Assembly: GCA_045114175.1 (NCBI GenBank)
Contig: JBGUJZ010000035.1
Coordinates: forward strand, 1-64,000
Direction: 5' to 3'
Source: Cacconaster sp045114175
GTDB lineage: Bacteria > Bacteroidota > Bacteroidia > Bacteroidales > UBA932
DNA: 64,000 nt
Positions 60,104 to 64,000 of this stretch are shown in pieces. Within the stretch, counting starts at the first letter, position 1; the number at the start of each line of letters is the position of its first letter. The translations under genes were made by a program, and so were the position numbers. The notes under the pieces were generated by a model. That model was not told where the DNA came from. It ran no database searches and saw only the letters and a list, made by a program, of their open reading frames with translations.

Positions 60104-60922
60104 TTACTTCTTGATATAGGTACCTTCCCAGGCGGTGTAGATCTTGCCGTCGAAGACGCAGACCGCCATCGTCATGGGGTCGGGATCGTACTGGGCAGAA
60201 ATCCAGGTTTCCGACTCCAGCGTGACAGGGTCCACCGTATAGAAGGTATAGTTTACGCCGTTATACTCGTAGGAGTACTGAAGCGTCGTGGGGGTCAGCG
60301 TGAGAATCACGCCCTTGTGCGACCAGGTACCGACGGTCTTGGCAACGACCAGCTTGCCCGCGATATCGGTTGCACTGTAGAAGGTGTAATCCTTGCCCTT
60401 AACAATGACGCGGGCTTCCAGCTTGCCTTCTGAATCGTAGCGCTCCCAGGTGCCTTTCATCAGGGCTTCGCTCACGTTCTGCGTAAAGTCTTCGCGCAGC
60501 ACGAGTACAGGGTATCCCAGTTCTTTGGTCGATTGGATCATCCAGTCGTTTTCCCACTCCCAGAGGGCAGCGCCTTCGGTGATGGGAGTTACCTTAATGG
60601 TGCGGGGACCGGACCAGCCAAAAATGGCAGAACTGACCGAGATGAGTTTCCCGGGATTGTTGTAATCCTCTTCCTTGAAAGTGGCCGGGGTCATCGTGAC
60701 GACTCCGTTGACAAAGGTGTAGGTACCCTCGTCGATCCGGGTGCCGCTGACGCCCATCCACTTCCATTCATAGTCACCACCCGCCTTAAAAGTAGCATCG
60801 AAGTAGTGATGCTCATTGGCACGCATCAGCCAGGTGCCTTCGATTTCAGGATCGGTATCGCCGCAGCCGGAGAGGCTCAGCATGGCCAGTGCGGCCATCG
60901 CAAACAGGAGAAAACGTTTCAT
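60104..60922 (-). CDS. lipocalin-like lipoprotein
   Basis: 272 residues. Lipoprotein signal with lipobox LSGC. Two lipocalin-like repeats: EGTWLMRANEHHYF...YEWKWMGVSG, and KGTWERYDSEGKLEARVIV...YTFYSATD, each with a G-x-W near its start. Such duplicated lipocalin-like lipoproteins are common in Bacteroidales. Ligand unknown. It follows pgk by 21 bases on the same strand. Confidence 0.78.
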   Translation of the reverse strand: MKRFLLFAMAALAMLSLSGCGDTDPEIEGTWLMRANEHHYFDATFKAGGDYEWKWMGVSGTRIDEGTYTFVNGVVTMTPATFKEEDYNNPGKLISVSSAIFGWSGPRTIKVTPITEGAALWEWENDWMIQSTKELGYPVLVLREDFTQNVSEALMKGTWERYDSEGKLEARVIVKGKDYTFYSATDIAGKLVVAKTVGTWSHKGVILTLTPTTLQYSYEYNGVNYTFYTVDPVTLESETWISAQYDPDPMTMAVCVFDGKIYTAWEGTYIKK

Positions 60923-60943
60923 TGTCGTATGATTTTCTAATGA

Positions 60944-62194
60944 TTATTCGCGGATTGCTTTGATGCCGGGGAGTTCGATGCCCTCCAGGTATTCGAGCAT
61001 TGCGCCGCCGCCAGTGGAGACGTAGCTGACCTTGTCGGCAAAGCCCATCTGGTTGACTGCTGCCACCGAGTCGCCACCACCCACGAGGGTGAAGGTGCCC
61101 TTAGCGGTAACCTCAGCCAGCATGCGGGCCATTTCACGGGTGCCGGCTGCGAAGTTCTCCATCTCGAAGACGCCCATCGGGCCGTTCCAGAGGATGGTCT
61201 TGGAGCTCTCAATCACCGACTTCCAGGTTGCGATGGTGGAAGGCGCTGCGTCCATTCCCATCCAACCCTCGGGGATGGCGTCCTTGCGGACCACCTTGCG
61301 GGCTGCATCGTTGCTGAAAGCATCGGCCACCACCACCTCGTCGCCAAAGAGAATCTTGACGCCACGGGCCTCCGCCTTGGCCAGGATGTTCTTTGCGGTT
61401 TCAATCTGGTCATCTTCGCAGAGCGAAGCGCCGATCTGGCCGCCCTGTGCCTTCACGAAAGTATATACCATACCGCCCCCGATGATCAGGTTGTCCACCT
61501 TCTCGAGCAAGTTCTCGATGATACCGATCTTGGAAGAGACCTTGGCTCCGCCGAGGATGGCCGTGAGCGGGCGGGCGGGGTTGTCGAGCACCTTGTCAAT
61601 GGCGCAGATTTCACCCTCCATCACATAACCGAACATCTTGTCGTTCGGGAAGTATTTGGCGATAAGCGCGGTGGAAGCGTGTGCACGGTGTGCAGTGCCG
61701 AATGCGTCGTTGATATAGCAATCCGCATAGGATGCCAGCTTAGCCACGAAGCCCTTCTGGCTCTCCTTGACAGCGGCTTTTGCAGCCTTCTTCTCTTCAT
61801 CCGAAGCATCCTCTGCCAATCCGCGCGGCTTGCCCTCTTCCTCTGCATAGAAGCGGAGGTTTTCCAGTAGCAGCACTTCTCCCGGTTTGAGCGCAGCGGC
61901 CTGTGCATCGGCCGTCTGGCAATCCGGAGCGAACTGCAACTTAGCGCCGAGCAGCTCCTCTACGCGGCCGATGATGTGCTTCAGGGAGTATTTCTCCGTG
62001 GGGCCTTTCGGTCGTCCGAGATGCGACATAATGATCAGCGCACCACCACCGGCCAGCACCTTTTTGAGAGTAGGAATGGCAGCCCGGATGCGGGTATCGT
62101 CGGTGATACGGAAGTTTTCGTCAAGGGGAACGTTGAAATCGACTCGCACGATGGCCTTTTTGCCCGCGAAGTCGTAAGTGTCAATGGTTTTCAT
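60944..62194 (-). CDS. pgk: phosphoglycerate kinase
   Basis: 416 residues. VRVDFNVPLDENF, MSHLGRPKGPTEKYSL, NDAFGTAHRAHAS, GGAKVSSKI and GGGDSVAAVNQMG are Pgk blocks for 3-phosphoglycerate and ATP binding. Reversibly makes ATP in glycolysis. A -7 box lies upstream at 62228, and a divergent gene starts at 62277. Confidence 0.97.
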   Translation of the reverse strand: MKTIDTYDFAGKKAIVRVDFNVPLDENFRITDDTRIRAAIPTLKKVLAGGGALIIMSHLGRPKGPTEKYSLKHIIGRVEELLGAKLQFAPDCQTADAQAAALKPGEVLLLENLRFYAEEEGKPRGLAEDASDEEKKAAKAAVKESQKGFVAKLASYADCYINDAFGTAHRAHASTALIAKYFPNDKMFGYVMEGEICAIDKVLDNPARPLTAILGGAKVSSKIGIIENLLEKVDNLIIGGGMVYTFVKAQGGQIGASLCEDDQIETAKNILAKAEARGVKILFGDEVVVADAFSNDAARKVVRKDAIPEGWMGMDAAPSTIATWKSVIESSKTILWNGPMGVFEMENFAAGTREMARMLAEVTAKGTFTLVGGGDSVAAVNQMGFADKVSYVSTGGGAMLEYLEGIELPGIKAIRE

Positions 62195-62227
62195 ATTGTA
62201 AGTAAGGTTTGTCTGTTTAAGGCGTTA

Positions 62228-62257
62228 CAAAAATACGAATAATAATCATTACTTTTG
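62228..62257. promoter_or_regulatory. overlapping divergent promoters of pgk and the methyltransferase
   Basis: Minus strand TATTTTTG (62228-62235) faces pgk. Plus strand TACTTTTG (62250-62257) faces the methyltransferase 20 bases ahead. The two -7 boxes are 14 bases apart, so the polymerases would compete. Confidence 0.4.
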
Positions 62258-62276
62258 CAAGCATAAACGCGCGCGC

Positions 62277-63188
62277 ATGACCATTGAACAACCCCCGCAA
62301 TCCTGGCAGGATTATGAACTGATTGATTCCGGAAACTTCCGGAAGCTGGAGCGATTCGGCCCGTACGTGATGATTCGGCCCGAACCCAAAGCGCTCTGGG
62401 ACCCATCCCTGCCCGAGAGCGAGTGGCGGGCTATGGCGCACACGGAATTCAAACCGGGCGCCGGATTCGGCAAGGCCGGCAAGGAGGACAGCGGCACCTG
62501 GACCACGCTTCGCAAGATGCAGGAACAGTGGACGATCGCCTATCCGCCGGTGGGACTCCGCCTGCGGCTCGGACTGACCTCCTTCAAGCATGTGGGCATC
62601 TTCCCCGAGCAGGCCACCAACTGGGACTTTATTGTGCGCAACACGCGCGAGATTGCCGAGCTGCGCGCCAAGACCGGTGAGGGTGCGCCCAAAGTGCTCA
62701 ACCTATTTGCCTACACGGGCGCGGCCTCGCTGGCTGCCCGCAAGGGCGGTGCCGATGTGACCCACCTGGATTCGGTGAAGCAGGTGGTGACCTGGGCCCG
62801 CGAGAATATGGAACTTTCCGGTATGGACGGCATCCGCTGGATCGTGGAAGACGCGCTGAAGTTTGCCCGCCGAGAGGTCCGTCGCGGCAACAAGTGGCAG
62901 GGTATCATCCTGGATCCGCCGGCTTACGGACACGGTCCGGACGGCGAGCGCTGGAAACTCGACGAGTGCTTGAACGAGCTGCTCAAGTGCTGCGCACAGC
63001 TGCTGGCACCGGAAAACAGCTTTCTGGTGCTGAACCTCTACTCCAACGGCTATTCGGCGGTGCTGGCCGAGACGCTGGTCCGCACAGCCTTCGGCACGGA
63101 CGGCCACCTGGAATGCGGCGAGTCGGTGCTTCGCGACCGCTATGGCAAGGCACTGCCGCTGAGCGTCTTCACGCGCCTTCGCCGATAA
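62277..63188 (+). CDS. class I SAM-dependent RNA methyltransferase, RlmI/RlmK-like
   Basis: 303 residues. The methyltransferase core shows LNLFAYTGAASLAARKGGAD with the SAM-binding loop, HLDSVKQ with the acidic ribose ligand, and ILDPPAYGHGPDGERWKLDE with a D-P-P-A-Y catalytic segment typical of RlmI/RlmK-type rRNA methyltransferases. The N-terminus is short and lacks a clear PUA domain, so the target base cannot be named. Probably cytosolic. Confidence 0.85.
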   Translation: MTIEQPPQSWQDYELIDSGNFRKLERFGPYVMIRPEPKALWDPSLPESEWRAMAHTEFKPGAGFGKAGKEDSGTWTTLRKMQEQWTIAYPPVGLRLRLGLTSFKHVGIFPEQATNWDFIVRNTREIAELRAKTGEGAPKVLNLFAYTGAASLAARKGGADVTHLDSVKQVVTWARENMELSGMDGIRWIVEDALKFARREVRRGNKWQGIILDPPAYGHGPDGERWKLDECLNELLKCCAQLLAPENSFLVLNLYSNGYSAVLAETLVRTAFGTDGHLECGESVLRDRYGKALPLSVFTRLRR

Positions 63189-63212
63189 ACGAATAAAAAC
63201 GATTCAAAAGAT

Positions 63213-64000
63213 ATGACCAATTTTCTCTCTGTCGTCTGGGACATCAACCCGATTCTCTTCAAGATTGGCCCGCTGGCCATTCGCTGGTATTCGCTGCTCT
63301 TCGTCTCCGGTTTCCCGCTGGGATGCTGGATTATCTCCAAGTTCTACAAGAACGAGGGCGTAGATCCCGCCAAAATTGAGCCGCTGCTCTATTCCATGCT
63401 GATTGGCGTGATTATCGGCGCGCGTCTGGGTCACTGCTGGTTCTACCAGCCGGATTATTTCCTTGCACCGTTTGTAGCCATGTTCGGCGGCAAGGTGGAC
63501 CCGCACATCGCACAACAGGGAATGACCAACTGGCAGGCCTTCTGGGAGACTTTTATGCCCTGGAAGGGCGGCCTGGCATCGCACGGTGGCGCCATCGGTA
63601 TCCTGCTGGGACTCTGGTGGTACACCCATAAGTACGGCAAGGCCAACCACTTTGACATGCTTTGGATCATAGACCGACTGGTGATCTGCGTCTGCTTTGC
63701 AGGTGCGCTCATCCGTATCGGCAACCTCTTCAACTCCGAAATCTACGGCAACGAGACCACCCTCCCCTGGGGTTTCATCTTTGTCCGCAACGGCGAGACG
63801 GTGCCCAAGCACCCCACGCAGATCTACGAGGCGCTCAGCTATATCCTGCTCGGCATCTTCCTGCTCATTATGTACTGGAAGCGGCTGGATAAACTGTATC
63901 GCGGCTGGATCTTCGGTGCCTTCTTGATTGGCTGCTTTGGCATGCGCATTCTGATTGAGTTCATCAAACAGCCGCAGGTGGAATTTGAGAAGGGCATGGC
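63213..64000 (+). CDS. lgt: prolipoprotein diacylglyceryl transferase, cut by the window edge
   Basis: At least 262 residues, open at the right end. MTNFLSVVWDINPILFKIGP begins the membrane protein. IRWYSLLF, GARLGHCWFYQP, SHGGAIGILLG (the catalytic-type His), RIGNLFNSEIYG (conserved Arg and Glu) and HPTQIYEA followed by MRILIEF are Lgt signatures. It transfers diacylglycerol from phosphatidylglycerol to the lipobox Cys of prelipoproteins, the step needed by the many lipoproteins in this window. The start is 24 bases after the methyltransferase stop. Confidence 0.95.
   Translation, partial: MTNFLSVVWDINPILFKIGPLAIRWYSLLFVSGFPLGCWIISKFYKNEGVDPAKIEPLLYSMLIGVIIGARLGHCWFYQPDYFLAPFVAMFGGKVDPHIAQQGMTNWQAFWETFMPWKGGLASHGGAIGILLGLWWYTHKYGKANHFDMLWIIDRLVICVCFAGALIRIGNLFNSEIYGNETTLPWGFIFVRNGETVPKHPTQIYEALSYILLGIFLLIMYWKRLDKLYRGWIFGAFLIGCFGMRILIEFIKQPQVEFEKGM

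Overview
The window reads as the chromosome of a Bacteroidota bacterium, most likely order Bacteroidales. The evidence is gene content (Kbl, DUF4160/DUF2442, a C10 peptidase with a type IX-like tail, a periplasmic beta-propeller sensor kinase, SPFH and SUMF1 proteins), weak Shine-Dalgarno sequences, and promoters of the Bacteroidota form TTTG-N19-21-TAnnTTTG. Housekeeping DNA is GC-rich (33 of 60 bases in one sampled line of dusB). The 8.0-17.4 kb region is visibly richer in A+T (19 of 60 in one sampled line near 11.2 kb). I cannot name genus or species.

Layout. 1-7.9 kb: tRNA-Gly, then a tightly coupled leftward operon of a ferredoxin-type membrane protein, a Tat-exported Fe-S aldo/keto reductase, a large MG2-like surface protein, murA and murB. 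7.9-17.4 kb: an accretion island at tRNA-Leu(UAA). Copies of the tRNA 3' end recur at 9.78, 13.94 and 17.41 kb, with a partial copy at 15.04 kb. They divide the region into three elements, each with its own pair of end repeats and none with an integrase. Element A holds a DUF4160/DUF2442-HTH toxin-antitoxin-like pair and a lipoprotein. Element B holds a four-gene operon: a PD-(D/E)XK-like protein, a zinc-ribbon membrane protein, an SPFH-GYF_2 protein and a four-helix membrane protein. Element C holds a MerR regulator, a lipoprotein, a SUMF1-like protein and an esterase-like lipoprotein. 17.5-22.8 kb: small single genes (pyridoxamine-oxidase-like, GNAT, CDP-alcohol transferase, unknowns). 22.9-26.4 kb: sensor kinase and response regulator. 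26.4-33.1 kb: a five-gene leftward operon with a membrane AraC-type regulator at its head, an EEP-family lipoprotein, and a DUF1549/DUF1501/PPC-like trio better known from Planctomycetes and Verrucomicrobia. 33.2-44.6 kb: glycosyltransferase, EnvC-like protein, TPR protein, tsaE, comM-like ATPase, deoxynucleoside kinase, MBL hydrolase, uvrA and a uridine-kinase-like gene. 44.6-51.8 kb: C10 peptidase, fimbrillin-like lipoprotein, kbl, then tsf, rpsB, rpsI and rplM. 51.8-60.1 kb: a rightward run with dusB, lpxK, pepP, two exported C1 peptidases, a DUF456 protein, an Ntn hydrolase and a small membrane protein. 60.1-64 kb: lipocalin-like lipoprotein, pgk, an RNA methyltransferase and lgt, which runs off the end.

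The best candidate for an undescribed system is the element B operon (10029-13687), together with the nested tRNA-Leu attachment sites that carry it.
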